From: Flavobacterium sp. MDT1-60
GTDB taxonomy: Bacteria > Bacteroidota > Bacteroidia > Flavobacteriales > Flavobacteriaceae
Assembly: GCF_014844035.1 (NCBI RefSeq)
Contig: NZ_CP062159.1
Location: forward strand, 372,001-436,000
Length of the DNA stretch: 64,000 nucleotides
Reading direction: 5' to 3'
The position numbers were made by a program, and so were the translations under genes. This document shows, piece by piece, positions 1-10,142 of this stretch. Under the pieces are notes generated by a model. That model searched no databases. It had not been told where the DNA came from and worked only from the letters and a program-made list of their open reading frames with translations. Positions within the stretch are counted from its first letter, which is position 1. Every line of letters begins with the position of its first letter.

Positions 1-1160
1 ATGCGATGGCTGGACCAACTCCGGTTTCTGCATTGATTCACGCAGCGACCATGGTTACTGCAGGTATCTTTATGGTAACGAGATTAAACTTTGTTTTTGA
101 TTTAGCACCAGATGTCCAGACTGTAATAGCAATAGTTGGAGCTGTAACTTCATTAGTTGCCGCAACAATTGGTTTGGTTCAGACTGATATTAAGAAAGTA
201 TTAGCCTACTCTACCGTTTCTCAATTAGGTTTAATGTTTTTAGCTTTAGGATTTGGTGCTTATGAAGTAGCTGTTTTTCACGTAATCACACACGCTTTCT
301 TTAAAGCTTGTTTGTTCTTAGGATCAGGATCTGTAATTCACGGATTGCATGGAGAACAGGATATGCGTAAAATGGGAGGTTTGCGTAAAGCAATGCCAAT
401 CACTTTCTGGACCATGTTGATTTCTTCATTAGCGATTTCAGGCGTTCCTTTGTTTTCAGGTTTCTTCTCTAAAGATGAAATCTTAATGACTGCTTTTCAC
501 CATAATATTCCGCTTTATGTTATTGGATCTATTGCTTCAATCATGACTGCTTTTTATATGTTCAGATTGATGTTCCTTACTTTCTTTAAAGATTTCAGAG
601 GAACTGAAGAACAAAAACACCATTTGCATGAAAGTGACGGATTAATTACTTTCCCTTTAATGATTTTAGCCATTCTGGCAACTTTTGGAGGTCTTATCAG
701 TCTTCCTGGAAACAGTTGGTTAAACGAATATATGGCTCCACTTTTCACGAAAGTGGCTGGAGAAGAACATCATTTAGGCGCAACAGAATATACTCTTATG
801 GGAGTTGCAGTTTTAGGTGGATTGATCGGTATCTTAATTGCTTATATTAAATATTTCAAACAAGATAATGTTCCTGAATCAGATGAGAACATCACTGGTT
901 TAACCAAAGTTTTATACAACAAATATTATGTAGATGAAATTTACGATGCAATATTTGTACGCTCTGTAAACGGATTATCAGGATTCTTTAGAGATTATGT
1001 TGAAACTGGTTTGTCTGCAGTTGTTTTCGGATTAGGTAAAGTAACTAATGAACTGGCTTTTCAAGGTAAAAAATTACAAAACGGAAGTATCGGATTATAT
1101 CTATTTGCTTTTGTTTTGGGTCTTTGTGCCATTATTTCCTATATATTTTTAGCTCAATAA
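1..1160 (+). CDS. nuoL: NADH-quinone oxidoreductase subunit L, C-terminal part
   Basis: This is the last ~385 residues of the proton-pumping antiporter-like subunit L of respiratory complex I. The frame is open to the left edge (first full codon at base 3), so the ATG at 6 is internal; the family is usually just over 600 aa. The HAATMVTAG stretch and the DIKKVLAYST stretch are typical of NuoL/M/N antiporter subunits. Multiple membrane helices follow, then a hydrophilic stretch and a last helix, as expected for the long lateral helix and final TM of NuoL. nuoM starts 10 bases after the stop and nuoN follows, so this is the end of a nuo operon. The identification is secure; only the N-terminus is missing. 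Confidence 0.95.
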   Translation, partial: AMAGPTPVSALIHAATMVTAGIFMVTRLNFVFDLAPDVQTVIAIVGAVTSLVAATIGLVQTDIKKVLAYSTVSQLGLMFLALGFGAYEVAVFHVITHAFFKACLFLGSGSVIHGLHGEQDMRKMGGLRKAMPITFWTMLISSLAISGVPLFSGFFSKDEILMTAFHHNIPLYVIGSIASIMTAFYMFRLMFLTFFKDFRGTEEQKHHLHESDGLITFPLMILAILATFGGLISLPGNSWLNEYMAPLFTKVAGEEHHLGATEYTLMGVAVLGGLIGILIAYIKYFKQDNVPESDENITGLTKVLYNKYYVDEIYDAIFVRSVNGLSGFFRDYVETGLSAVVFGLGKVTNELAFQGKKLQNGSIGLYLFAFVLGLCAIISYIFLAQ

Positions 1161-1170
1161 TTTTATAACT

Positions 1171-2610
1171 ATGAACGTTTCTCTTATATTAATTATTCTT
1201 TTAATTGGTGCATTTGTCACTTATTTTGTTGGTGATAAACTAGCATCAAAAGTAGCTTTGTTCTTTAGTTTGGCAGCTTTAGGCTGTTCGGTTGTATTGT
1301 TAAATCATTTTTGTGCTGGTGAAAACATCAGTGTAATTAATGCCTGGATTACACAACCTAAAATTTCATTTGCGCTAAATGCAGATGGATTGGCAATTGC
1401 TATGCTTTTATTAACGGTAGCTTTAACGCCAATTATTATATTCTCCTCTTTTGGAAATGAATATAAAAATGCAAAAGGTTTTTATGCTTTAATTTTATTT
1501 ATGGCTTTTGCAATGACAGGAACTTTTCTTGCTGCAGATGGTCTTTTATATTATATTTTCTGGGAATTAGCACTTATTCCTATTTACTTTATTGCGCTTA
1601 TTTGGGGTAATGGAGATGCTGAAGAGCGTAGAAAAGCAGTGGTTAAATTCTTTATTTACACACTTGCCGGTTCATTGTTCATGTTAGTAGCTTTCATTTA
1701 TTTATACCAAAAAGCCGGAAGTTTCTTAATCGAAGATTTATACAAATTAAACTTATCTGCTGATGAGCAGCTTTGGATATTCTTAGCTTTCTTTTTAGCT
1801 TACGCAATTAAAATTCCAATTATTCCTTTCCATACCTGGCAGGCTAATGTTTACCAAAAAGCACCAACAGTTGGAACTATGCTTTTATCTGGTATCATGT
1901 TAAAAATGGGATTATATAGTGTTATTCGTTGGCAATTGCCAATTGCACCTCTTGCTGCAAAAGAATATATGGATATTTTCATCGCTTTAGGAATTGCTGG
2001 TGTAATCTACGGATCAATAGTTGCTTTGAGACAAAAAGATTTAAAGAAATTATTGGCTTATTCTTCTCTTGCGCACGTTGGATTAATTGCAGCCGGTACT
2101 TACACTTTAACTCTGGATGGTTTACGTGGAGCCGTTTTACAAATGATTGCTCACGGTTTTGTTGTTGTTGGATTATTCTACGCTGCTGAAATTGTTTACC
2201 GAAGATTCGAAACGAGAAACATTTCAGAAATGGGAGGTATCCGTACACAATCGCCAAAATTCACTTCTATGTTTTTAATTTTGGTTTTAGCTTCTGTAGC
2301 TTTGCCTGGTACTTTTAACTTCGTTGGAGAATTTACTGTTTTGTATAGTCTTTCTCAAATCAATATTTGGTTCGCTGTTTTAGGCGGAACAACTATTATT
2401 TTAGGAGCTTATTATATGCTTAAGATGTTCCAAAATGTAATGTTAGGAGAAACAAATTCGAAAACTTTTGCAGATGTATCTGTTAATGAAGGAATTTCAT
2501 TAGTTGTAATTATCGCTGTTTTAATTTTCTTCGGATTTTATCCAAAACCAATTACAGATTTGATTACTCCGAGTTTAGAAACAATTTTGAGCGTTATCAA
2601 TAAAAATTAA
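1171..2610 (+). CDS. nuoM: NADH-quinone oxidoreductase subunit M
   Basis: This 479-aa polytopic inner-membrane protein is an antiporter-like proton-translocating subunit of complex I. The hallmark Glu in FWELALIPIYF is residue 132. A Lys in the KIPIIPFHTW helix and the KAPTVGTMLLSGIMLKMG segment are the charged and helix-breaking motifs of the proton channel. DLKKLLAYSSLAHVG is the second conserved antiporter motif. The length matches the family. It lies 10 bases after nuoL and 63 bases before nuoN, in the normal nuoLMN order, and is presumably cotranscribed with them. I see nothing anomalous. Confidence 0.96.
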   Translation: MNVSLILIILLIGAFVTYFVGDKLASKVALFFSLAALGCSVVLLNHFCAGENISVINAWITQPKISFALNADGLAIAMLLLTVALTPIIIFSSFGNEYKNAKGFYALILFMAFAMTGTFLAADGLLYYIFWELALIPIYFIALIWGNGDAEERRKAVVKFFIYTLAGSLFMLVAFIYLYQKAGSFLIEDLYKLNLSADEQLWIFLAFFLAYAIKIPIIPFHTWQANVYQKAPTVGTMLLSGIMLKMGLYSVIRWQLPIAPLAAKEYMDIFIALGIAGVIYGSIVALRQKDLKKLLAYSSLAHVGLIAAGTYTLTLDGLRGAVLQMIAHGFVVVGLFYAAEIVYRRFETRNISEMGGIRTQSPKFTSMFLILVLASVALPGTFNFVGEFTVLYSLSQINIWFAVLGGTTIILGAYYMLKMFQNVMLGETNSKTFADVSVNEGISLVVIIAVLIFFGFYPKPITDLITPSLETILSVINKN

Positions 2611-2673
2611 TATTTTAAATAAAAATAAATTAGGACATCTATAGTTTGGATTTCCTAAATCAAAAAAGCAAAA

Positions 2674-4065
2674 ATGAATACATTAATAGCTATAACAGGA
2701 TTGGGTATTTTCTGCCTATTATTTGAAATTCTTAATTTAAGAAAAGCCATTGTTCCAATTACCATTCTTGGTTTATTGGGTGTTCTGGCACTTAATTTTT
2801 CTGAATTTGGATCAACAGAAAGTTACTACAACAATATGATTACAGTGAGTAAATTCTCAACTGCGTTCTCATCATTGTTCATCATCCTGACCATTTTCTT
2901 AGTGGCATTAAGTCATAATTTCTATGAAAATCATCCAACCAAAATTTCAGATTTTGTTGCTATAAAAATATTTTTATTAGCCGGAGGAGTTGCAATGGTT
3001 TCTTTTGGAAATTTAGCGATGTTTTTCTTAGGAATCGAAATTTTATCAATTGCTTTATATGTACTTGCTGCAAGTGAGCGTTTGAATCTGAAAAGTAACG
3101 AAGCCGGTATGAAATACTTTTTGATGGGATCGTTCGCATCAGGAATTATTCTATTTGGTATCTGTTTAATTTACGGCGCTATGGGAAGCTTTGATGTTGT
3201 TGAAATCAGCGAAAGTTCTTTATCTGCCGAATTACCAATCTGGTTCCCAATCGGAATGATATTAATGACTATCGGAATGTTGTTTAAAGTAGCTGCTGTT
3301 CCATTTCACTTTTGGGCTCCGGATGTTTACGAAGGATCTCCTGCTTTGACAACTGCTTTAATGAGTACTTTGGCAAAAGTTGTAGCTATTGCAACGCTTT
3401 ATAAATTAATCTCAGCTTTAAATTTAATTCCATCACTTGAAAATCAGGATTTATTAGGAACTTTTGAAACTATCGTGGTTATCATTTCTATTGCTTCTAT
3501 GACTGTTGGAAATATAATGGCATTACGTCAGGTAAATGTAAAACGTATGTTGGCATTCTCAGGAATCTCACATGCCGGTTTTATGTTGATGGCTTTATTA
3601 ACGATCGCAACTTCAGCAGGAGTATTGTTATATTATACAGCTGCTTATGCATTAGCCGGAATCGCTGCATTTAGTGTTATTTTATATGTTTGTAAAAATC
3701 AGGATAATGAAGATATTACAAACTTTCATGGTTTAGGAAAAACGAATCCGTTATTGGCTGCAATATTAACCGGTTCATTATTATCTATGGCAGGTATCCC
3801 GATTTTCTCTGGATTTTTTGCCAAGTTATTTTTATTCAACCAAACAATTGAAGCTGGTTATATCGCTTTAGTAATTGTAGCTGTTATCAACTCAATTATA
3901 AGTGTTGGTTATTATTTCAAACTAATTTTAGCCATGTACTCTAAAGAACCAAATCAGGAACGTACTGGAAAACCATTCCTTATTTATGCTGTTGCGATAG
4001 TTTCAATGGTATTAAATATTGTTTTAGGTTTGTTTCCATCTTTAGTTTTAGATTTATTGAACTAA
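2674..4065 (+). CDS. nuoN: NADH-quinone oxidoreductase subunit N
   Basis: This 463-aa protein is the third antiporter-like membrane subunit of complex I. It has a conserved Glu in FFLGIEILSIALYVLAA, the Lys-containing FKVAAVPFHFWAPDVYEG motif, and VNVKRMLAFSGISHAGFML, all diagnostic of NuoN. About 13-14 hydrophobic helices span the whole length. It is the last gene of the nuo operon: a hairpin followed by a T-rich run sits 23 bases after the stop. The call follows from sequence and gene order. Confidence 0.95.
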   Translation: MNTLIAITGLGIFCLLFEILNLRKAIVPITILGLLGVLALNFSEFGSTESYYNNMITVSKFSTAFSSLFIILTIFLVALSHNFYENHPTKISDFVAIKIFLLAGGVAMVSFGNLAMFFLGIEILSIALYVLAASERLNLKSNEAGMKYFLMGSFASGIILFGICLIYGAMGSFDVVEISESSLSAELPIWFPIGMILMTIGMLFKVAAVPFHFWAPDVYEGSPALTTALMSTLAKVVAIATLYKLISALNLIPSLENQDLLGTFETIVVIISIASMTVGNIMALRQVNVKRMLAFSGISHAGFMLMALLTIATSAGVLLYYTAAYALAGIAAFSVILYVCKNQDNEDITNFHGLGKTNPLLAAILTGSLLSMAGIPIFSGFFAKLFLFNQTIEAGYIALVIVAVINSIISVGYYFKLILAMYSKEPNQERTGKPFLIYAVAIVSMVLNIVLGLFPSLVLDLLN

Positions 4066-4087
4066 AATTCAATTACAATATAACATC

Positions 4088-4124
4088 AATCCATCAATAT
4101 TTTTTTGATGGATTTTTTGTTTTA
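4088..4124 (+). terminator. Terminator of the nuo operon
   Basis: A perfect 10-bp stem (4088-4097 with 4105-4114, AATCCATCAA/TTGATGGATT) with a T-rich loop is followed by a T-rich tail. It lies directly after nuoN. Confidence 0.8.
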
Positions 4125-4175
4125 AGCCCATTCCTTTCGGAAGAAAATTTCATGTTAAAAATTTAACTCAAATAA

Positions 4176-4204
4176 TTGCACTTCAAAAAAACTCCATATA
4201 TTTG
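4176..4204 (+). promoter_or_regulatory. Bacteroidota-type promoter for the Bax-inhibitor-1 gene
   Basis: TTG at 4176-4178 is separated by 18 bases from TATATTTG at 4197-4204, a good match to TTG-N17-23-TAnnTTTG. Transcription would start near 4211. This excludes the upstream in-frame TTG at 4202 as a start codon and supports the ATG at 4229. Confidence 0.75.
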
Positions 4205-4228
4205 AGTACAATTAAATGTATTAAAAAT

Positions 4229-5002
4229 ATGAACTTCAATTCAAAAAATCCATTTTTAAGCGACAAGCGTTTTTCATCAAATGCTGTTTCAAAAGCTGAA
4301 GAAGTGCACGAAGCAAAGATTATTGATTACAATCAGGAAATGACTTTGTCAGGTACTATCAATAAGACAGCTATTTTATTTTTAATTTTAACGGCTGCTG
4401 CTATGGTAACATGGTGGATGGCATTTAACGGAATGAATCCTATTGTGCCTGCTTTTGGAGGTGCTATTATTGGTTTAATTCTGGTTGTTATAGCTTCTTT
4501 CAAACAGCATCTTTCTCCTTATTTAGCTCCAGGTTATGCCTTGTTTGAAGGTTTATTTATTGGTGGAATCTCTGCTATTTTTGAAATTAAATATCCAGGT
4601 ATTGTTGTCAATGCTGTTAGTGCAACTCTAGTAACCTTCTTAGTTTGCCTGGGTTTATATAAATTTAAAATTGTAAAAGTTACAGAGCAATTCAAGTCTG
4701 TAGTTATTGCTTCTACACTAGCAATTGCAACATACTATTTGATTTCATGGCTTGCTTCTCTAATTTTCAATTTCACACCGGTACATTATGGAAACGGTAT
4801 GATGAGTATTGGAATTAGCGTTTTTGTAATCATTATTGCAGCTTTAAATCTTTTCTTAGATTTCGATCAAATCGAAAAAGGAGTTCAACAAAGAATGCCA
4901 AAATTCATGGAATGGTTTGGCGCTATGGGATTAATGATCACACTAGTTTGGTTATACGTTGAATTTTTAAGATTACTATCTAAATTATCAAGTAAAGACT
5001 AA
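4229..5002 (+). CDS. Bax inhibitor-1 / YccA family membrane protein
   Basis: This 257-aa integral membrane protein has about seven hydrophobic helices after a polar ~50-residue N-terminus. The pattern fits the bacterial Bax-inhibitor-1 (UPF0005/YccA) family: a central APGYALFEGLFIGGIS segment and a C-terminal LFLDFDQIEKGVQQ stretch with the conserved Asp pair. Family members are implicated in membrane stress, calcium leak or protease modulation; the role here is not evident from context. The start is placed at 4229 because the longer frame would begin inside the promoter. The gene stands alone between two terminators. Confidence 0.85.
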   Translation: MNFNSKNPFLSDKRFSSNAVSKAEEVHEAKIIDYNQEMTLSGTINKTAILFLILTAAAMVTWWMAFNGMNPIVPAFGGAIIGLILVVIASFKQHLSPYLAPGYALFEGLFIGGISAIFEIKYPGIVVNAVSATLVTFLVCLGLYKFKIVKVTEQFKSVVIASTLAIATYYLISWLASLIFNFTPVHYGNGMMSIGISVFVIIIAALNLFLDFDQIEKGVQQRMPKFMEWFGAMGLMITLVWLYVEFLRLLSKLSSKD

Positions 5003-5021
5003 ACTTACTTCAACATATTTT

Positions 5022-5056
5022 AAAGCCTTTTTGAGTTTTCAAAAAGGCTTTTTTTT
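5022..5056 (+). terminator. Strong intrinsic terminator
   Basis: A perfect 13-bp stem (5022-5034 with 5039-5051) with a 4-nt loop runs into eight or more Ts. It ends the Bax-inhibitor-1 transcript. Confidence 0.9.
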
Positions 5057-5349
5057 GCCTTAAATTATTCCCAAAAACAATTAATATTACAATCGATAGT
5101 TGTAGCATAATCTTTTTTATCTCAGCTAAAGTTCTTGTAAAAAAATAGAGCAAATTATCGTAAAAATTCATTCTTTACTTAAAAAAAATTAGTTCTAAAA
5201 ATACAAAAGTAACTTTTTTCCTTCAAAATATTATTCTGCCACAATTCTTTCATTTTTATAAAAAATCATTACCCCAGGAGTTAAATCTCTTATACTATAC
5301 TTCAAAAAACTTCAGTAAAATTAATACTTCCCGAGATTTAAATTTTGTA
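5057..5349. other. AT-rich non-coding region upstream of pectate lyase
   Basis: This is about 290 bases of very AT-rich DNA with no credible reading frame. It leads into the operator-bearing part of the pectate lyase promoter region. I see no hairpins of note. Confidence 0.5.
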
Positions 5350-5363
5350 TGTAATAAATTACA
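5350..5363. promoter_or_regulatory. LacI-like palindromic operator, distal copy
   Basis: TGTAATAAATTACA is a perfect 14-bp palindrome with arms TGTAAT/ATTACA except for its AA centre. It matches both arms of the site at 5470-5483, 120 bp downstream. The spacing would suit looping by a multimeric repressor (inference). Confidence 0.5.
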
Positions 5364-5461
5364 ATTAATGCAACTTATTACATAATTACCAGTATAATAT
5401 CAATATTTTTACATAATGTGTTTTTTTATTCTAAAATAAATACGAATTAAGAAAAACTTTA

Positions 5462-5469
5462 TATTTTTG
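5462..5469 (+). promoter_or_regulatory. -7 promoter box for pectate lyase
   Basis: TATTTTTG matches TAnnTTTG. I see no clear TTG element 17-23 bases upstream, consistent with a weak promoter needing regulation. The operator palindrome begins at the next base, so a bound repressor would cover the transcription start. The resulting leader would be about 75 bases long. Confidence 0.55.
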
Positions 5470-5483
5470 TGTAATCGATTACA
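5470..5483. promoter_or_regulatory. LacI-like palindromic operator, proximal copy
   Basis: TGTAATCGATTACA is a perfect 14-bp palindrome with a central CG, the usual form of LacI-family operators. It abuts the -7 box of the pectate lyase gene. The regulator is not in this window. Confidence 0.6.
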
Positions 5484-5550
5484 ATTAAATATTGCTATTT
5501 GATACACAAAAACCACTTTATTAACTATTAACCACTTAAACCAAACAATT

Positions 5551-8388
5551 ATGAAAAAAAACCTACTTTTTCTAGCGCTCTTTTTTATAACAGTCCAAAT
5601 TTGGGCACAACAAATTAATGAAGCTTCCGGCTGGCTTGAATCAGCTTTTGTAAAATGGCAACCTGTAAGCGGTGCCCAAACTTATAATGTCTACTACACA
5701 GGGCAAGGTGTGACAGACAAAAAAATTGATGATCAGCTCATCCGAAGTTATGGAAGTTATTTCCGAGCTGATATTCCGGGATTACAAGCCGGAACATACA
5801 CGGTAAAAGTAAAACCTGTAATTTCTGGTGTAGAAGGAACCGGAACGACAACAGGTAATTTGACTGTTTCAGCTCAGGACCGTAATGGATTTGCATTTGC
5901 TGGCGGTCGCGTTCCCGGAGGATACAAAGCTGATGGGACTCCAAAGGACAATGCCGTAATTCTTTACGTTACACAAAATACAAAAAACACCGTTTCAGCT
6001 ACCATCACAGGTGCTACTACAAATCCTTGTGTTGGTTTACAAAACATCCTATATGCCATTAAAAAAGGACAGGAAACCCGTCCATTTATTTTTCGTTTGA
6101 TAGGAAATGTTACTGATTTAACAGTAATGGAAGGCGGAGATATTGTTATCGAAAACGCCAATAACGCATCAAGCTATATTACTTTAGAAGGTGTAGGAAC
6201 TGATGCTGTTGCAAATGGCTGGGGTATTCGTCTTAAATCAGCTTCTAATGTAGAAATCAGCAATATCGGTGTCATGAATTGTAATAGTACTGCAGGAGAC
6301 AATATTGGAATGCAACAAGCTAATGATCACGTTTGGGTTCATAACTGCGACTTGTTTTATGGAAATGCAGGAAGCGATGCTGACCAAATTAAAGGAGACG
6401 GGGCTCTTGATAATAAAACGTCAACTTACATTACCTTATCTTACAATCATTTTTGGGATAGTGGAAAAGCCAGTCTTTTAGGATTAAGCGAAGGAACAAC
6501 CAACGGTTTATATATTACATATCATCACAACTGGTTTGACCACTCTGATTCTCGTCATCCACGTGTTCGTTATTATTCTGCCCATATCTACAACAACTAT
6601 TTTGATGGTGTTTCTAAATATGGTTCAGGTTCAACTTTAGGTTCTTCTTTATTTATTGAAGGAAATTATTTCCGTAACAGTAAACATCCAATGTTAACGT
6701 CATTACAAGGAACAGACATATGGGACGAAGCGAATCAGGTAAATAATGCCGGAACAATGGGAACATTTTCAGGTGAAGCCGGAGGATCAATAAAAGCTTT
6801 CAATAATACTTTTGACGCTTCAAACGGAACAAATAATATGCGTTTTGTTGCTTACAATGATCCAAATCCTCTGTATAACATCTCAGGAAAAATTAGTTCA
6901 ACAACTGATTTTGATGCTTATGTTGCCACAACAAGAGGCGAAACAGTAAGCAGCGCCGTTAAATCTAAATCTGGCGCAAATGTTTACAACAACTTTGATA
7001 CCGATGCTGCATTTTACGTTAAAAATTTAGTTGTAGACCAACCTGCAACTGCCAAAACAAAAACAACGCAATATGCAGGCCGTGTTTCCGGAGGAGATTT
7101 AAAATGGACTTTTGACAATAGTGTAGATGATACATCTTCACTCGTAATTACAGCTCTTAAATCGGCATTAACCAATTATACCGGAACTTTAGTCGCTGTT
7201 CAGGGAGAAGGAAATCCTCCGGTAAGCTCTCAAACACTAACTTCTACAAGTAATAATAATCAAACCGTAACAAGCGGTACTGCCATTGCATCAATTGTAT
7301 TTACCTGGGGAGGTAGTGCAACAGATGCAACTGTTACTGGATTACCTGCATCAGGAATTAGCTTTGTAAAAAATGCTACTGCTAAAACTATTACTATAAC
7401 AGGAACACCAACGACTACATTATCTTACTCTATTGCAACTACAGGAACCGGGACTCCTGCAACAGGATCTGGAACAATTACTGTTAATCCGGCAGGAACA
7501 CAAACCCTAACTTCAACCAGTAATAATAACCAAACTGTTGCCAGTGGTACAGCAATTAGTTCAATTGTTTTCACTTGGGGAGGAACTGCAACAGATGCAA
7601 CTGTTACTGGATTACCAGCTTCAGGAATTAGTTTTGTGAAGAATGCAACGGCTAAAACAATCACGATTACCGGAACACCAACTGCTACATTATCTTACTC
7701 AATTGCTACAACCGGAACCGGAACAGCAGCAACAGGTTCAGGAACAATCACCGTTACAACCGGAACACCAAGCGGAGATCAAAATCATAACTTTACAACT
7801 TCAGGAAAAACGAGTTCATTTTATACTATTACAGGAAATATGAATTCAACTCCGGGATCTGTAACTTATGCAGGATTGACTCTAACGGCACGTTTAAAAA
7901 TTGAGTCCAGCACTTCTATTACTTATACTACTACAAGTGCGTCAACATTAACTTTGGTTTTTGATTCTAATTTTACAGGAACAATTAAAGTAAACAACGT
8001 TTCTTATACAGCATCTGCTGGAATCGTTACGGCTTCAATCCCTGCAGGTTCAAACACTATTACTAAAGGATCTGTTGCAAACTTGTTCTACATCAGCACA
8101 CATTATACTGGCGGTACAGCTCGTATGGCACAAACAACAGAAGTTGTTGCAGAACCAGAAACTGCTAAAATGATTTTATATCCAAATCCGGTTGCTGATG
8201 TTTTATATTTAACTAAATCAACTCAGGCGGTAGAAAAAGTTCAGGTTTATAATATGTCTGGTACATTAATTAAGAGTGCTGGAAAAGATGCTGAAAGTAT
8301 CGATTTAAGCAACCTTATTCAGGGAACTTATTTAGTAAAAATTTATACGAATGATGGTTCATTCAACCAAACTATTCTTAAAAAATAA
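5551..8388 (+). CDS. Secreted polysaccharide lyase family 1 pectate lyase with T9SS sorting domain
   Basis: This 945-aa extracellular enzyme is predicted to cleave pectate/polygalacturonate by beta-elimination. It has a signal peptide (residues 1-20, ending WAQ), a fibronectin-III-like domain (~22-105) and a PL1 right-handed beta-helix (~115-410). Around residues 261-355 lie [10 protein letters not shown], the DQIKGDG calcium-site region, [12 protein letters not shown], and SRHPRVR (334-340) with the catalytic-type Arg. Two tandem ~90-residue Ig-like repeats begin near 561 and 652. A carbohydrate-binding-like region follows, then a type A T9SS C-terminal domain (~870-945, beginning ILYPNPV). 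It stands alone, downstream of two LacI-like palindromes, suggesting induction by pectin breakdown products. The fold and secretion route are clear; exact substrate (pectate or methylated pectin) is not. Confidence 0.9.
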   Translation: MKKNLLFLALFFITVQIWAQQINEASGWLESAFVKWQPVSGAQTYNVYYTGQGVTDKKIDDQLIRSYGSYFRADIPGLQAGTYTVKVKPVISGVEGTGTTTGNLTVSAQDRNGFAFAGGRVPGGYKADGTPKDNAVILYVTQNTKNTVSATITGATTNPCVGLQNILYAIKKGQETRPFIFRLIGNVTDLTVMEGGDIVIENANNASSYITLEGVGTDAVANGWGIRLKSASNVEISNIGVMNCNSTAGDNIGMQQANDHVWVHNCDLFYGNAGSDADQIKGDGALDNKTSTYITLSYNHFWDSGKASLLGLSEGTTNGLYITYHHNWFDHSDSRHPRVRYYSAHIYNNYFDGVSKYGSGSTLGSSLFIEGNYFRNSKHPMLTSLQGTDIWDEANQVNNAGTMGTFSGEAGGSIKAFNNTFDASNGTNNMRFVAYNDPNPLYNISGKISSTTDFDAYVATTRGETVSSAVKSKSGANVYNNFDTDAAFYVKNLVVDQPATAKTKTTQYAGRVSGGDLKWTFDNSVDDTSSLVITALKSALTNYTGTLVAVQGEGNPPVSSQTLTSTSNNNQTVTSGTAIASIVFTWGGSATDATVTGLPASGISFVKNATAKTITITGTPTTTLSYSIATTGTGTPATGSGTITVNPAGTQTLTSTSNNNQTVASGTAISSIVFTWGGTATDATVTGLPASGISFVKNATAKTITITGTPTATLSYSIATTGTGTAATGSGTITVTTGTPSGDQNHNFTTSGKTSSFYTITGNMNSTPGSVTYAGLTLTARLKIESSTSITYTTTSASTLTLVFDSNFTGTIKVNNVSYTASAGIVTASIPAGSNTITKGSVANLFYISTHYTGGTARMAQTTEVVAEPETAKMILYPNPVADVLYLTKSTQAVEKVQVYNMSGTLIKSAGKDAESIDLSNLIQGTYLVKIYTNDGSFNQTILKK

Positions 8389-8411
8389 ACATTAAAAGAA
8401 TTCTAAAAAGT

Positions 8412-8439
8412 AAAAGGCTTCCAAATTTGGAAGCCTTTT
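8412..8439. terminator. Bidirectional terminator
   Basis: A perfect 28-base palindrome (AAAAGGCTTCCAAA and its complement) lies between the converging pectate lyase and aldehyde dehydrogenase genes. The A and T ends let it serve both strands. Confidence 0.85.
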
Positions 8440-8466
8440 ATATTATACAGTACTCTTTAAAATTTA

Positions 8467-10020
8467 TTACAAATCAAATTTAATTCCTTGCGCCAAAGGC
8501 AAACTTGTAGTATAATTGATTGTATTTGTTTGACGTCGCATATAAATCTTCCATGCATCAGAACCAGATTCGCGACCACCTCCGGTTTCTTTTTCTCCAC
8601 CAAAAGCGCCACCAATTTCAGCACCGGAAGTTCCGATATTTACGTTTGCAATTCCGCAATCTGATCCAACAACCGATAAAAATCTTTCTGCTTCGCGTAA
8701 ATTATTGGTCATAATTGCAGATGATAATCCTTGTCCTACTCCATTCTGAATTTCGATTGCATTATCGACTTCGCCAGAATATTTAATCAAATACAAAACT
8801 GGAGCAAATGTTTCGTGTTGTACAATTGCAAATGAATTTTCAGCCTCGGCAATAGCAGGTTTTACATAACAGCCACTTTCATAACCATCTCCTGAAAGCA
8901 CTCCGCCTTCTACTAAAATTTTTCCACCTTCAGCAACAACTTTGTTTAAAGCAATCGCATACATTTCGACTGCATGGGTATCAATAAGTGGTCCGACATG
9001 ATTATTTTCGTCAAGCGGATTTCCAATGCGCAATTGTTTGTAAGCTGCCACTAAAGCATCTTTAACCTTATCGTAAATACTTTCGTGAATGATCAATCGA
9101 CGTGTTGAAGTACAACGTTGTCCTGCAGTTCCAACGGCTCCAAAAACAGCTCCAATAACGGTCATTTTAATATCAGCATCCGGAGTTACAATAATAGCAT
9201 TATTTCCTCCCAGCTCTAATAATGATTTTCCTAAACGACCAGCAACAGCCTGCGCTACAATTTTCCCCATTCGGGTCGAGCCTGTTGCAGAAATTAAAGG
9301 TATACGAGTATCTTTCGTCATTAATTCTCCTATCTGATAATCGCCATTGATCAAGCATGAAATTCCTTCCGGAAGATTATTTTCTTTAATTACCTGTGCA
9401 ATAATATTTTGACAAGCAATTCCGCATAAAGGTGTTTTTTCAGAAGGTTTCCAAACACAAACATCTCCGGAAATCCAGGCTAAAGCCGTATTCCAGGCCC
9501 AAACTGCAACCGGAAAATTAAATGCCGAAATAATCCCGACAACTCCCAACGAATGATATTGCTCGTACATGCGATGTCCTGGTCTTTCAGAATGCATCGT
9601 CAATCCGTGCAACTGACGAGATAATCCCACTGCAAAATCGCAGATATCAATCATTTCCTGAACTTCTCCGTAGCCTTCCTGCAATGATTTTCCCATTTCA
9701 TAAGAAACCAATTTACCAAGAGCTTCTTTATTCTGACGTAATTTTTCTCCAAACTGGCGTACAATTTCACCACGCTGTGGAGCAGGAATCAAACGAAATG
9801 TTTTGAAAGCTTCCGTCGCCGAACGCATTACTTTTTCGTAATCTTCTTGTGTTGACATTTTTACTGAAGCAATCAATTTTCCGTCAACCGGTGAAAAGCT
9901 GTCTAGAATTCCTCCTGATGAAAAGTTTTGTAAACCTGTTGATGTTCCGTCATTAATCAATTTGATGCCCAATTTATCCAGAGCTTCATTCATTCCAAAT
10001 TGCGATGCTATTGTTGTCAT
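8467..10020 (-). CDS. ALDH7-type aldehyde dehydrogenase (aminoadipate-semialdehyde dehydrogenase-like)
   Basis: This 517-aa NAD(P)-dependent aldehyde dehydrogenase has the catalytic Cys at 303 (GQRCTSTRR), the general-base Glu at 269 (LLELGG) and the oxyanion Asn at 168 (SAFNFP). The stretches TMHSERPGHRMYEQ and GVVGIISAFNFPVAVWAWN are characteristic of the ALDH7/antiquitin branch, which oxidises alpha-aminoadipic semialdehyde (piperideine-6-carboxylate) in lysine catabolism. No other lysine-degradation gene is nearby, so the substrate is inferred from the family only. It is transcribed alone, convergent with pectate lyase, and ends at the shared terminator. The length is normal for the family. 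Confidence 0.85.
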   Translation of the reverse strand: MTTIASQFGMNEALDKLGIKLINDGTSTGLQNFSSGGILDSFSPVDGKLIASVKMSTQEDYEKVMRSATEAFKTFRLIPAPQRGEIVRQFGEKLRQNKEALGKLVSYEMGKSLQEGYGEVQEMIDICDFAVGLSRQLHGLTMHSERPGHRMYEQYHSLGVVGIISAFNFPVAVWAWNTALAWISGDVCVWKPSEKTPLCGIACQNIIAQVIKENNLPEGISCLINGDYQIGELMTKDTRIPLISATGSTRMGKIVAQAVAGRLGKSLLELGGNNAIIVTPDADIKMTVIGAVFGAVGTAGQRCTSTRRLIIHESIYDKVKDALVAAYKQLRIGNPLDENNHVGPLIDTHAVEMYAIALNKVVAEGGKILVEGGVLSGDGYESGCYVKPAIAEAENSFAIVQHETFAPVLYLIKYSGEVDNAIEIQNGVGQGLSSAIMTNNLREAERFLSVVGSDCGIANVNIGTSGAEIGGAFGGEKETGGGRESGSDAWKIYMRRQTNTINYTTSLPLAQGIKFDL

Positions 10021-10142
10021 TGTAACTTTTTTAGTTAAAATTGTTATATTTTTTCGTAAAGATATTATTTCAGAATGAATTAAAATGCAATTAAGAGAAA
10101 TTATACTAAATGACTTAGCTTAATTTATTTGCTTTATTCTTC

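Noticed and set aside
554..748. Short opposite-strand frame inside nuoL and many similar frames inside large genes.
   Set aside because: They shadow strongly supported genes and show no start context or protein-like sequence.
4202..4228. TTG start giving nine extra residues on the Bax-inhibitor-1 protein.
   Set aside because: The TTG lies in the -7 box TATATTTG, so it would not be in the mRNA.
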